From Lachnospiraceae bacterium (GTDB lineage: Bacteria; Bacillota; Clostridia; Lachnospirales; Lachnospiraceae): a stretch of 33,831 nucleotides of DNA. The first letter of the stretch is position 1. Every line of letters begins with the position of its first letter. The notes under the pieces were generated by a model. The model ran no database searches and had not been told where the DNA came from. It saw only the letters and a list, made by a program, of their open reading frames with translations. Shown here one piece after another: positions 8,750 through 17,502 of this stretch. The stretch is from positions 1-33,831 of the forward strand of contig JAIECJ010000064.1 in NCBI GenBank assembly GCA_029068555.1. Reading direction: 5' to 3'. Position numbers and translations under genes: made by a program.

Positions 8750-8835
8750 AAATGTCTAAGAGGAAGCGAAGCTTTCGCGTGCCGCATTTCGTGGTGCATT
8801 AAGGAAAATAAATTAAAAATATAAGGAGAAAAAAC

Positions 8836-9618
8836 ATGAAAGTTGTAGTATGTGTTAAACAGGTACCTGATACAAAAGGTGGCGTTAAGTTCAATCCTGA
8901 TGGTACACTTGATAGAGCAGCTATGCTGACAATCATGAACCCTGATGACAAGGCAGGTCTTGAGGCAGCATTGAGATTAAAGGATCAGTATGGTGCGGAA
9001 GTAACTGTTGTTACAATGGGTCTTCCAAAGGCAGAAGAAGTTCTTCGCGAGGCAATGGCTATGGGGGCAGACAAGGGAATCCTTGTAACAGACAGGGTTC
9101 TTGGCGGAGCTGATACATGGGCTACCTCACAGACACTTGCAGGTGCACTCAGAAATCTTGACTATGACCTTATTATCACAGGCCGTCAGGCGATTGACGG
9201 AGATACGGCACAGGTTGGACCGCAGATTTCAGAGCATCTAGGAATTCCTGTAATTTCTTATGCACAAAAAATTGAGATTGAGGGAGACAGCGTAATTGTT
9301 GAGCGTCAGTATGATGACAGATATCATGTATTGAAAGCAAAGATGCCTTGTCTGATCACGGCGCTTGCTGAATTGAATGAGCCTCGTTATATGACTCCGG
9401 GTGGAATCTTTGATGCGTATAAGGCAGAGATTACTACATGGGGCAGAGCTGACTTGAAGGATGTAGAGGATTCCAACCTTGGATTGAAGGGTTCACCGAC
9501 ACAGATTGCAAGGGCATCCGACAAGGTTAGAAAGGGACAGGGGGAGAAGGTGACATTAGACCCTTCTGAATCTGTAGAATACATTATGAATAAATTAAAA
9601 GAGAAACATGTTATCTAA
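8836..9618 (+). CDS. etfB: Electron transfer flavoprotein beta subunit
   Basis: The smaller Etf subunit, 260 residues, carrying the bifurcating flavin in Bcd-associated Etf. It opens with MKVVVCVKQVPDT, and has the adenine-nucleotide-binding segment GADKGILVTDR and the Etf-beta motif TGRQAIDGDTAQVGPQ (about 116-131). A TAAGGAG ribosome site precedes the ATG. The 86-bp spacer after bcd holds only a small GCGAA/TTCGC hairpin. It forms a heterodimer with EtfA, encoded 48 bp downstream. Confidence 0.95.
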   Translation: MKVVVCVKQVPDTKGGVKFNPDGTLDRAAMLTIMNPDDKAGLEAALRLKDQYGAEVTVVTMGLPKAEEVLREAMAMGADKGILVTDRVLGGADTWATSQTLAGALRNLDYDLIITGRQAIDGDTAQVGPQISEHLGIPVISYAQKIEIEGDSVIVERQYDDRYHVLKAKMPCLITALAELNEPRYMTPGGIFDAYKAEITTWGRADLKDVEDSNLGLKGSPTQIARASDKVRKGQGEKVTLDPSESVEYIMNKLKEKHVI

Positions 9619-9666
9619 TCAAACTAGATAAAAAGTATTGAGCTCTTAGAATAATGGAGGTTTATC

Positions 9667-10710
9667 ATGAATTTAGAAGAATATAAAGGCGTGTTTGTCT
9701 TCGCACAGCAGGTAGATAACAAGGTAAGCGGTATCGCGCTTGAGTTGATCGGCGAAGGTAAGAGACTTGCAGAAAAATTAGCAACAGAAGTAACGGCAGT
9801 ATTGGTCGGAAGCGATGTAAAGGGTCTGGCAGACGAGCTTGCAGCTTACGGGGCAGATAAGGTTATTGTAGTTGATGATCCGGAGTTAAAGGAATATAGA
9901 ACAGAGCCGTATGCACATGCACTGTCATCCGTGATTAATCAGTACAAGCCTGAAATTTTACTGGTAGGTGCGACGGCAATCGGTCGCGACTTGGGACCAA
10001 GAGTTTCTGCAAGAGTACATACAGGACTTACAGCAGACTGTACTTCGCTTGAGATTGGGGATTTCCCGATTAATCCGATACCGGGCAAGGAGCAGAAGCA
10101 CAATCAGCTTCTCATGACTCGTCCCGCTTTTGGTGGAAATACAATTGCAACAATTGCATGTCCGGATTTCCGTCCGCAGATGGCTACAGTACGTCCCGGT
10201 GTTATGCAGAAGCTTGAGAAGAAAGAAGGCGCTAAGGCTGTTGTTGAGGAGTTTAATCCTGGATTTACTCCTGATAACAAGTATGTAGAAATCGTTAAGG
10301 TTGTTAAGAACCTTACAGATACCGTTGACATTATGGATGCCAAGATTCTTGTCTCTGGCGGACGTGGTGTAGGCAGTCCTGAGAACTTCAAGCTCCTTGA
10401 CGACCTTGCTGAGGCAATTGGCGGTACAGTAAGCTGTTCGCGTGCAGTAGTGGATGCAGGATGGAAGAACAAGGATTTGCAGGTTGGACAGACAGGGAAG
10501 ACTGTTCGTCCGAATGTATATTTTGCTATCGGTATTTCCGGTGCGATTCAGCATCTGGCAGGTATGGAGGAATCTGATATTATCATTGCAATCAACAAGG
10601 ATGAGACAGCTCCAATTTTCGATGTAGCTGACTATGGTATTGTTGGCGATTTAAATAAGATTGTACCTGCGCTTACAGAGCAGATTAAGGCAGCGGTTGC
10701 AAACAAGTAA
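9667..10710 (+). CDS. etfA: Electron transfer flavoprotein alpha subunit
   Basis: The larger Etf subunit, 347 residues, binding the electron-shuttling FAD. The C-terminal FAD domain is clear: SGGRGVGSPENFKLLDDLA, then the Etf-alpha signature YFAIGISGAIQHLAGM, followed by IIIAINKDETAPIFDVADYG. The N-terminal half has the EtfA alpha/beta fold and TAIGRDLGPRVSARV. A GGAGG ribosome site precedes ATG 9667. It is the last gene of the butyrate operon, closed by a strong terminator 120 bp downstream. Confidence 0.95.
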   Translation: MNLEEYKGVFVFAQQVDNKVSGIALELIGEGKRLAEKLATEVTAVLVGSDVKGLADELAAYGADKVIVVDDPELKEYRTEPYAHALSSVINQYKPEILLVGATAIGRDLGPRVSARVHTGLTADCTSLEIGDFPINPIPGKEQKHNQLLMTRPAFGGNTIATIACPDFRPQMATVRPGVMQKLEKKEGAKAVVEEFNPGFTPDNKYVEIVKVVKNLTDTVDIMDAKILVSGGRGVGSPENFKLLDDLAEAIGGTVSCSRAVVDAGWKNKDLQVGQTGKTVRPNVYFAIGISGAIQHLAGMEESDIIIAINKDETAPIFDVADYGIVGDLNKIVPALTEQIKAAVANK

Positions 10711-10829
10711 CCTGTTGTTTTTGTTCAGACAGGGCTTGGCATTTACTGCTCGGTTCGTAAGAAAGCGTATCCAGTAGTAAAAATCTATTTGCGCAGCAAA
10801 TTTTGCATGAATTTTTTATCTGTTACAAA

Positions 10830-10864
10830 AACCTCAAAGGATTTGTTCTTTGGGGTTTTTTTTT
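10830..10864 (+). terminator. Terminator of the butyrate operon
   Basis: A 10-bp stem (AACCTCAAAG / CTTTGGGGTT, one G-U) with an 8-nt loop is followed by a run of ten T. It separates the operon from the Uma2 gene; a TATAAT at 10879-10884 just downstream may be that gene's -10. Confidence 0.85.
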
Positions 10865-10939
10865 GTCGAAAGATAAGGTATAATCAAGATATGTCAATAA
10901 AAATATATTCATAAAACATGATAGATAAGGAGAAAAGGA

Positions 10940-11482
10940 ATGGCATTAACTGAATTAAACACTTACACGATAAACGATATATATAACCTCCCGGATGGGC
11001 AGCGGGCTGAATTAATTAACGGGAAAGTATATTATATGGCACCTGCAACAAGAAATCACCAGAGAATTGTTGGTGAGCTTTTTGCAACAATCCGTGAGCA
11101 TATCAGAAGAAATAATTTTAAGGGTGAGGTGGATATCACACCATTTGGCGTATTCATAGATGCGGATGACAAGAGCTATGTGGAGCCGGATATCTGCATT
11201 ATCTGTGATGAAAATAAGCTTGACGACAGAGGCTGCAATGGTGCGCCTGACTGGATCATAGAGGTTGTATCGCCTGCAAGCAGGAGAATTGACTATACGA
11301 CGAAACTTTTTAAGTATCGTTCTGCCGGAGTGCGTGAGTACTGGATTGTCGATGCAGACAAGACAAGGGTGATGGTTTATAACTTTTATCAGGATGATAT
11401 GAATGAGTATAGTTTTATAGAGGATATTCCGGCAGGAATTTATACCGATCTTACAATCCGGATGTCAAATCTGGAGTTGTAA
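10940..11482 (+). CDS. Uma2-family (DUF820) putative endonuclease
   Basis: A 180-residue member of the Uma2/DUF820 group, which has a PD-(D/E)XK restriction-endonuclease fold; biological roles in the family are mostly unknown. The core motifs are visible: EPD in YVEPDICII (about 88-96), the E-x-V strand in DWIIEVVSPAS (about 112-122), and the conserved Lys region in YTTKLFKYRSAGVREYWIVD. GELF and INGKVYYMAP near the N-terminus are also typical. An AAGGAG ribosome site precedes ATG 10940. It stands alone between two terminated operons, so its context gives no function; many genomes carry several scattered copies. Confidence 0.85.
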   Translation: MALTELNTYTINDIYNLPDGQRAELINGKVYYMAPATRNHQRIVGELFATIREHIRRNNFKGEVDITPFGVFIDADDKSYVEPDICIICDENKLDDRGCNGAPDWIIEVVSPASRRIDYTTKLFKYRSAGVREYWIVDADKTRVMVYNFYQDDMNEYSFIEDIPAGIYTDLTIRMSNLEL

Positions 11483-11621
11483 TTTTCAAAACAGACAATA
11501 GTTAAGACTTTGGTCTTCTGTTAATGGTATATCAGGCAAAAGTACTCCAAACACGCTTTGGGATTTTGCACTGTGTTACAAAGTCCGCAAAAAGTGAAGT
11601 GATTAAGATGCAAGAAAGTGC

Positions 11622-11650
11622 TTGCAAATGCAGCGATCTTCAAGTATAAT
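11622..11650 (+). promoter_or_regulatory. Predicted promoter of the polyamine operon
   Basis: TTGCAA (11622-11627), exactly 17 bp, then TATAAT (11645-11650). A start near 11657 gives a leader of about 317 nt before speD. A second TATAAT at 11867-11872 lacks a good -35 and would skip most of the leader structure. Confidence 0.65.
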
Positions 11651-11656
11651 ATAGCT

Positions 11657-11944
11657 TGCTGAAAGCCTTTTATGTTTTTAACATAGGGATTGGTATTTAG
11701 TCCCGGGAATCGGACTGGGAAAAGTTATTTTTTATAATAGACTTGAAATATTAAGGCGATTGGAGCCTTATTGATTGGATTCATATCCGTAACAACCCAC
11801 TTGTGAAAATCAATAAGAGTAGTAAAAGTAAACTTTTTTGCTATATAGACTCTGGTCACCTTGTTATATAATACACATAGTAAATATGTGTGACAGATTG
11901 CGTGATGAATTATTGTGAGTGGAAATCGGAAACGGTTTCCACTC
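11657..11944 (+). promoter_or_regulatory. Structured 5' leader of the polyamine operon, candidate riboswitch or attenuator
   Basis: Helices seen directly: TATGTT/AACATA (11671-11685), AGTCC/GGACT (11699-11716), TAAGGC/GCCTTA (11752-11770), and a perfect 10-bp pair CTTATTGATT/AATCAATAAG (11767-11776 with 11808-11817). The last two overlap at 11767-11770, so they exclude each other. The leader ends in a 12-bp hairpin with a GAAA tetraloop shortly before speD. No known riboswitch class is recognised. Regulation by a polyamine, SAM or another ligand is inference. This leader fills the 491-bp gap 11483-11973, which has no gene I can support. Confidence 0.5.
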
Positions 11945-11950
11945 ATTTTC
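11917..11950 (+). terminator. GNRA-capped terminator-like hairpin before speD
   Basis: GAGTGGAAATCG pairs with CGGTTTCCACTC (one G-T) around a GAAA tetraloop, followed by ATTTTCTT. It ends 29 bases before the speD ATG and leaves the GAGAGG ribosome site free. The T-run is weaker than in the other terminators here, which fits a regulated attenuator. Confidence 0.6.
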
Positions 11951-11973
11951 TTGAATGAGAGGTACATTGAGCA

Positions 11974-12795
11974 ATGGAAACGAAATTAAAACTATATGGA
12001 TTTAACAATCTTACAAAATCGCTGAGCTTTAACATATATGATGTTTGTTATGCCAAGAGTGCGCGTGAGCAGAAAGATTATATAGCTTACATTGATGAGC
12101 AGTATAATTCTGAGCGTCTCACCAAAATTTTATTCCATGTAACAGAAATGATAGGAGCACATGTGCTGAATGTATCAAGGCAGGATTATGAGCCGCAGGG
12201 AGCGAGTGTTACGTTTCTTATAGCAGAGTCAAATATGATACCGGCAGGGCAGACAAGTGCGGCAAGTGCGGCGTTAGTCTATGAGGACACGATCGCACTG
12301 ACCAATCATAATGATGAGATTGTGGGGCATCTTGACAAGAGCCACATCACAGTACATACATATCCGGAATATCATCCGGAGACGAATATTGCCACGTTCC
12401 GGGTCGATATTGATGTGGCAACATGCGGTGAAATTACACCGCTGAGTACACTGGATTATCTGATTGGAAGCTTTGATTCCGACATTATTACAATGGACTA
12501 CAGGGTGAGGGGATTTACAAGGAACGTAGAGGGAAAAAAGCTTTTTATAGATCACAGAATTACCTCAATACAGGATTATATTGATCAGTCAATTCTGGAT
12601 AAATATGACGCGATTGATATCAATATGCATCAGGCAAATATTTTTCATACAAAAATGCTGATTAAGGAGATGGATTTGCAGAATTATCTGTTTAATTCAG
12701 ATATCTATGAAATAACACCAAAAACAAGGCTGCAAATCAGCAATAACTTGCGCCAGGAAATGATAGAGATTTTTAGTGGAACCAATATTTATTAA
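11974..12795 (+). CDS. speD: S-adenosylmethionine decarboxylase proenzyme, E. coli type
   Basis: Makes decarboxylated SAM, the aminopropyl donor for spermidine synthase. The 273-residue protein closely follows the E. coli SpeD plan, with KLYGFNNLTKSLSFNIYD at the start, DYEPQGASVT, VDIDVATCGEI and MDYRVRGFTR. The self-cleavage site that yields the pyruvoyl group is Lys122-Ser123 in HLDKSHITVHTYPE, so processing should occur. The GAGAGG ribosome site is about 11 bases upstream of ATG 11974. It is first in the polyamine operon, 20 bp before speA. Firmicutes more often use the short SpeH-type enzyme, so this long form is notable. Confidence 0.95.
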   Translation: METKLKLYGFNNLTKSLSFNIYDVCYAKSAREQKDYIAYIDEQYNSERLTKILFHVTEMIGAHVLNVSRQDYEPQGASVTFLIAESNMIPAGQTSAASAALVYEDTIALTNHNDEIVGHLDKSHITVHTYPEYHPETNIATFRVDIDVATCGEITPLSTLDYLIGSFDSDIITMDYRVRGFTRNVEGKKLFIDHRITSIQDYIDQSILDKYDAIDINMHQANIFHTKMLIKEMDLQNYLFNSDIYEITPKTRLQISNNLRQEMIEIFSGTNIY

Positions 12796-12815
12796 AGTAT
12801 AAAGGGGGAAAAAGG

Positions 12816-14270
12816 ATGCTTGACCAGTCAAGGGCTCCCATATTGGAGGCATTGGAGGAAATGAAAAGAAACAGGCTTGTCCCTTTCGATGTGCCTGGGC
12901 ATAAGCATGGAAAAGGCAATCCTGACCTTACTGGTTTTCTTGGGGAACAGTGTCTTGCAGTGGATGTCAATTCCATGAAGATGCTCGACAATCTGTGCCA
13001 TCCGGTTTCCGTGATAAAAGAGGCGGAGGAGCTTGCAGCGGAGGCATTTGGAGCAGCAAATGCATATTTTATGGTTGGAGGGACGACATCTGCTGTGCAG
13101 AGTATGGTGCTGTCTGTGTGTAAACGGGGGGATAAGATTATTCTTCCGCGAAACGTACATAGGAGTGTCATCAATATCATGATACTCTGTGGTGCTGTGC
13201 CAGTATATGTCAATCCTGACATGGATCATAGATTAGGTATTGCACTGGGCATGAAGCTGAGTGCGGTCGAAAAGGCTGTTGCGGAGAATCCAGATGCGAA
13301 GGCAGTTCTGGTGAATAATCCGACATACTATGGTATTTGTTCCAGCTTAAGGGAGATTACAGAGCTTGCACATGCGCATGGCATGAAAGTGCTTGTGGAT
13401 GAGGCACATGGAACGCACTTTTATTTTGATAAGGAGCTGCCGATAACAGCCATGCAGGCGGGAGCGGATATGGCGGCGGTCAGTATGCATAAGTCGGGCG
13501 GTTCACTGACGCAGTCCTCCTTTTTGCTCATAGGACCTGATATGAATGAGGGATATGTCAGGCAGATTATTAATATATCACAGACGACAAGCGGCTCATA
13601 TTTGCTGATGTCAAGTCTTGATATATCAAGGAGAAATCTGGCTTTGCATGGTCAGGAAATTTTTGGCAAAGTCAGGGAAATGGTGGAGTATGCAAGAGGT
13701 GAAATCAATCAGATTGGAGATTTTTACGCATATTCAAAGGAGCTTGTAAACGGGGATTCGGTCTATGACTTTGATATTACAAAGCTTTCCATCAATACGC
13801 TTCCTGTCGGGCTTGCGGGGATAGAGGTTTATGATCTGCTTCGCGACGAGTACGATATACAGACGGAATTCGGTGATTTGGGAAATGTACTTGCCTATGT
13901 GTCCGTAGGGGACAGACCGCGTGATATCGAGCGTCTTGTGAGTGCACTTGCGGAGATCAGGCGCTTGTACAGGAAGGACAGAAACAGTCTGATGACTGTG
14001 GAATACATTAACCCGAGAGTCATATATTCGCCGCAGGACGCCTTTTACAGTGACAAGAAGTCGTTGCCACTCAAAGACTGTGAGAACATGGTGTGTGCGG
14101 AATTTGTAATGTGTTATCCGCCGGGAATTCCGATACTTGCACCGGGAGAACTCATTACGAAGGAAATTCTTGACTATATTTTTTACGCGAAGGAGAAGGG
14201 GTGTTCGATGACAGGGCCAGAGGATATGGAAATTACAAGACTAAATGTCATGAAAGAAATCAAGCAGTAA
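12816..14270 (+). CDS. speA: PLP-dependent arginine decarboxylase (Orn/Lys/Arg group III fold)
   Basis: Likely converts arginine to agmatine. It is a 484-residue member of the aminotransferase-fold Orn/Lys/Arg decarboxylases, similar in size to B. subtilis SpeA. Visible are VPGHKHGKG (about 26-34), YFMVGGTTSAVQSM, DEAHGTHFYFD and the PLP-binding Lys226 in SMHKSGGSLTQSS. GGGGGAAAAAGG precedes ATG 12816. Substrate choice among arginine, lysine and ornithine cannot be decided from motifs alone. Arginine is favoured because agmatinase is encoded two genes later. The 162-bp spacer to speE contains a folded element. Confidence 0.9.
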   Translation: MLDQSRAPILEALEEMKRNRLVPFDVPGHKHGKGNPDLTGFLGEQCLAVDVNSMKMLDNLCHPVSVIKEAEELAAEAFGAANAYFMVGGTTSAVQSMVLSVCKRGDKIILPRNVHRSVINIMILCGAVPVYVNPDMDHRLGIALGMKLSAVEKAVAENPDAKAVLVNNPTYYGICSSLREITELAHAHGMKVLVDEAHGTHFYFDKELPITAMQAGADMAAVSMHKSGGSLTQSSFLLIGPDMNEGYVRQIINISQTTSGSYLLMSSLDISRRNLALHGQEIFGKVREMVEYARGEINQIGDFYAYSKELVNGDSVYDFDITKLSINTLPVGLAGIEVYDLLRDEYDIQTEFGDLGNVLAYVSVGDRPRDIERLVSALAEIRRLYRKDRNSLMTVEYINPRVIYSPQDAFYSDKKSLPLKDCENMVCAEFVMCYPPGIPILAPGELITKEILDYIFYAKEKGCSMTGPEDMEITRLNVMKEIKQ

Positions 14271-14294
14271 CAGTAGTAGTCAATACTATTAAGA

Positions 14295-14351
14295 TGTAAT
14301 GCATTGAATTGGCATCGCAAAGTGGGTTTGCATGGCTTGATGCATGTTACA
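14295..14351 (+). other. Extended hairpin in the speA-speE spacer
   Basis: TGTAA-TGCAT (14295-14304) pairs with ATGCA-TG-TTACA (14340-14351, 2-nt bulge). Inside, CAT-c-GCAAA pairs with TTTGC-ATG (14313-14334) around a 5-nt loop. There is no T-run. It may be an internal regulatory or processing element of the polyamine mRNA. Confidence 0.5.
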
Positions 14352-14432
14352 GGAAGATAGAGGTTGATTTTTACATGAAGTCTGTATTCATGAGCGAACG
14401 GGGCATATTAAAAAATAATAAAGGGGATAAAA

Positions 14433-15290
14433 ATGGAATTATGGTTCACTGAGAAACACACAGAAAATGTGAAATTTTCCATACAGGTAGACAGGCAGAT
14501 CTACTCGTCACAGTCGGATTTTCAGAGAATTGATATCTTTGCTTCAAAGGAATTTGGCAGATTTCTGACACTTGACGGCTACATGATGCTGACCGAAAAG
14601 GATGAATTTATTTATCACGAAATGATAGTCCATGTACCGATGTCGGTACATCCCTGTGTGCGAAAAGTACTTGTAATCGGCGGTGGTGATGGCGGTACAG
14701 TGCGTGAGCTGGCAAGATATGGCACAATAGAACACATTGATCTGGTTGAGATTGACGCGGAGGTTGTGACGGCTTGCCGGAGCTTTCTGCGGCAGACTGC
14801 CTGCGGTTTTGATGATGACAGGGTTCACATTTATTATGAGGATGGTTTAAAGTTTGTACGAAAGTATGAGAATGCATATGACCTGATTCTTGTGGACTCG
14901 ACAGATCCGTTTGGACCGGGGGAGGGATTGTTCACAAAAGAATTTTACGGAAACTGTTATAAGGCATTGAAAGAGGATGGAATTATGGTCAACCAGCATG
15001 AAAGTCCTTTTTATCCAAATGATGCGACAGCGATGCAGCGGGCACACAAGCGAATCGTGGAGTCATTTCCTATCAGCAAGGTTTATCAGGCGCACATTCC
15101 TACATATCCATCGGGGCACTGGCTGTTTGGATTTGCCTCAAAGAAATATCATCCGCTTGATGACCAGAAAATCGAACGATGGAAAGAACAGGGAATTAAG
15201 ACGAAATATTACAATGAACAACTGCATAAGGGGGCATTTGCACTGCCGAATTATGTGGAGGAAATGCTTGAAAAGTATGAGAAGGATTAA
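14433..15290 (+). CDS. speE: Spermidine synthase (aminopropyltransferase)
   Basis: Transfers the aminopropyl group of decarboxylated SAM to putrescine, or in some lineages to agmatine. It has 285 residues, typical length. Motifs: YHEMIVHVP (substrate side), the nucleotide-binding VLVIGGGDGGTVRELARY, LVEIDAEVV and the catalytic-loop DSTDPFGPGEGLF. PTYPSGHWLFGFASK near the end is also conserved. The ribosome site AAAGGGG precedes ATG 14433. It pairs functionally with SpeD, two genes upstream. An acceptor other than putrescine, such as agmatine, is possible because SpeB follows. Confidence 0.94.
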   Translation: MELWFTEKHTENVKFSIQVDRQIYSSQSDFQRIDIFASKEFGRFLTLDGYMMLTEKDEFIYHEMIVHVPMSVHPCVRKVLVIGGGDGGTVRELARYGTIEHIDLVEIDAEVVTACRSFLRQTACGFDDDRVHIYYEDGLKFVRKYENAYDLILVDSTDPFGPGEGLFTKEFYGNCYKALKEDGIMVNQHESPFYPNDATAMQRAHKRIVESFPISKVYQAHIPTYPSGHWLFGFASKKYHPLDDQKIERWKEQGIKTKYYNEQLHKGAFALPNYVEEMLEKYEKD

Positions 15291-15311
15291 TTTGCGGGAG
15301 TGGATATTTTT

Positions 15312-16172
15312 ATGGAAAGAAATGTAGAGACATTTCTCGGATGTGACAAAACGTTTGAGGAGGCCAGAATTGTAGTTTTCGGCGCACCGTTTGACTCGAC
15401 AACATCATATCGGCCAGGCACGCGTTTTGCAAGCAGAACAATGCGTGCGGAATCATATGGGCTGGAATCATACAGCCCGTATCAGGATCTGGATTTAGAA
15501 GATGCTGCAGTGTTTGACGGGGGTGACCTGGAATTGTGCTTTGGCGATGCCAGTATGGCATTGAGGGATATTACGAATTTTACGGCAGAGATACTTGACA
15601 AAAGTAAGCTGCCATTAATGATAGGGGGAGAACATCTTGTCACATTGGGCGCTGTGCGGGCAGTGGCAGCAAAATATCCGGATTTACATATTATTCATTT
15701 TGATGCACATGCGGATTTGCGGGACGATTATCTCGGAGCCAAATTGTCACATGCAACTGTTTTGCGCAGGGTGTGGGAGATTGTGGGAGATGGAAGAATC
15801 TATCAGTTTGGCATCAGAAGCGGTGAGCGGGCAGAATTTGAGTGGGGAAGGCAGCATGTGGTGACACGCAGGTTTGATTTTGAAGGGCTGGAGCAGGTGA
15901 TAGGGAATCTAAAAGGAAAGCCAGTATATTTTACACTGGATTTGGATGTGCTCGACCCTTCCTGCTTTCCGGGAACAGGAACCCCAGAAGCGGGCGGCGT
16001 GACTTTCTTGCAGCTGCTTGATGCGGTAATGAAGGTTGGGGAGCTTGACATTGTGGGATGTGATATCAACGAGCTCTCACCTTTGCTGGATGCGAGCGGA
16101 GCATCTACCGCAGTGGCCTTGAAAATATTTCGTGAGCTGCTGTTAAAGCTTGAAGCTCGTCATATCAGGTAA
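15312..16172 (+). CDS. speB: Agmatinase (ureohydrolase)
   Basis: A Mn-dependent enzyme that hydrolyses agmatine to putrescine and urea. It could instead act on aminopropylagmatine. All ureohydrolase metal ligands are present: His108 (IGGEH), Asp131/His133/Asp135 (DAHAD) and Asp210/Asp212 (TLDLDVLDPS). ATG 15312 is preferred, with GGGAG about 11 bases upstream; a GTG at 15300 would overlap that ribosome site. The resulting 286 residues match agmatinases. It starts 21 bp after speE. Confidence 0.92.
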   Translation: MERNVETFLGCDKTFEEARIVVFGAPFDSTTSYRPGTRFASRTMRAESYGLESYSPYQDLDLEDAAVFDGGDLELCFGDASMALRDITNFTAEILDKSKLPLMIGGEHLVTLGAVRAVAAKYPDLHIIHFDAHADLRDDYLGAKLSHATVLRRVWEIVGDGRIYQFGIRSGERAEFEWGRQHVVTRRFDFEGLEQVIGNLKGKPVYFTLDLDVLDPSCFPGTGTPEAGGVTFLQLLDAVMKVGELDIVGCDINELSPLLDASGASTAVALKIFRELLLKLEARHIR

Positions 16173-16229
16173 CATGCTGCTTGAATGTATCATACAGGAA
16201 TGAAAAGGAGAAAAAGAAGGAGAGAGAAG

Positions 16230-17486
16230 ATGGGAAGAGCTTTAATTATTGGTTGTGGCGGTGTGGCAAGTGTGGTGATTCACAAGTGCTGCCAGAACAG
16301 CGAAGTATTTGAGGAGATTATGATTGCAAGCCGCACAAAGTCAAAATGTGATGCCTTGAAGGAAAAACTTGGCGGAGGTAAGACAAAGATTGATACAGCA
16401 CAGGTTAACGCTGACAATAAGGAGGAAGTTGTTGCTCTGATAAAAAGGTATCAGCCTGATATTGTCATGAATATTGCACTCCCATATCAGGATTTGACGA
16501 TTATGGATGCGTGTCTGGAGTGTAAAGTAAATTATATGGACACCGCGAATTATGAACCTGAAAATATAGATGATCCTGTGTGGCGGGCGGTCTATGATAA
16601 TCGATGTAAGGAGGAAGGTTTCTCGGCATATTTCGATTACTCATGGCAGTGGGCATATCGGAAAAAGTTTGAGGAGGCAGGCATTACGGCGCTGCTTGGT
16701 TCTGGTTTTGACCCGGGGGTAACGCAGGCATACTGTGCATATGCGTTAAAACATGAGTTTGATGAAATAGAAACCATTGATATCCTCGATTGCAACGGTG
16801 GAGATCATGGTTATGCATTTGCTACGAATTTCAACCCAGAGATTAATCTGCGGGAAGTATCTGCGCCAGGAAGTTACTGGGAGAACGGGCGTTGGGTTGA
16901 GGTTCCGGCAATGAGTATCAAGAGAACGTACAATTTTGATCAGGTGGGCGGGAAAGACATGTATCTGCTGCACCATGAGGAAATTGAGTCGCTTGCAAAG
17001 AATATTCCAGGTGTGAAAAGGATTCGCTTTTTTATGACATTTGGACAAAGCTATCTGGATCATATGAGGTGCCTTGAGGATGTTGGGATGCTGTCCACGA
17101 CGCCTATCAATTATGAGGGAAAAGAAATCGTACCGATTCAGTTCTTAAAGGCGCTGCTGCCAGACCCCGCAAGTCTGGGCTCCCGCACAACGGGTAAGAC
17201 AAATATTGGATGTATTTTCGCAGGAAAAAAGGATGGCAAAGATAAGACGTATTATCTTTATAATATTTGTGACCATCAGGAGTGTTACAAGGAAGTCGGG
17301 TCACAGGCGATTTCCTACACGACAGGGGTACCGGCAATGGTTGGCGCAATGATGCTTCTGACCGGAAAATGGAACAGACCAGGTGTTTTTACGGTGGAGG
17401 AATTTGATCCTGATCCCTATATGGAAGCTCTGAATAAATGGGGACTTCCATGGCAGGAAAGCCGCCATCCGGTTCTTGTGGATTAA
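16230..17486 (+). CDS. Carboxy(nor)spermidine dehydrogenase, saccharopine dehydrogenase family
   Basis: Expected to condense L-aspartate beta-semialdehyde with a diamine (putrescine, diaminopropane or agmatine) and reduce the imine with NAD(P)H, giving a carboxylated triamine. ATG 16230 with AAGGAG seven bases upstream gives 418 residues. An in-frame ATG at 16185 would add a highly basic 15-residue tail lacking a good ribosome site. The N-terminus has the Rossmann motif LIIGCGGVASVV; further family features are MDTANYEPE, LLGSGFDPGVTQAYCAYA and CNGGDHGYAFATNFNPEINLRE-like sequence around 190-215. Together with nspC downstream it defines the alternative polyamine route (CASDH/CASDC). Confidence 0.9.
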   Translation: MGRALIIGCGGVASVVIHKCCQNSEVFEEIMIASRTKSKCDALKEKLGGGKTKIDTAQVNADNKEEVVALIKRYQPDIVMNIALPYQDLTIMDACLECKVNYMDTANYEPENIDDPVWRAVYDNRCKEEGFSAYFDYSWQWAYRKKFEEAGITALLGSGFDPGVTQAYCAYALKHEFDEIETIDILDCNGGDHGYAFATNFNPEINLREVSAPGSYWENGRWVEVPAMSIKRTYNFDQVGGKDMYLLHHEEIESLAKNIPGVKRIRFFMTFGQSYLDHMRCLEDVGMLSTTPINYEGKEIVPIQFLKALLPDPASLGSRTTGKTNIGCIFAGKKDGKDKTYYLYNICDHQECYKEVGSQAISYTTGVPAMVGAMMLLTGKWNRPGVFTVEEFDPDPYMEALNKWGLPWQESRHPVLVD

Positions 17487-17502
17487 AAGGGGGAAAGACG
17501 GA

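Noticed and set aside
11551..11562. Possible fourth copy of the dispersed repeat (CCAAACACGCTTTGG)
   Set aside because: Only about ten bases match and the CTAG end is missing; chance similarity cannot be excluded.
11725..11967. 80-codon minus-strand open frame in the speD leader
   Set aside because: Covers the structured leader, has no ribosome site or family signature; leader RNA explains the conservation-like structure better.
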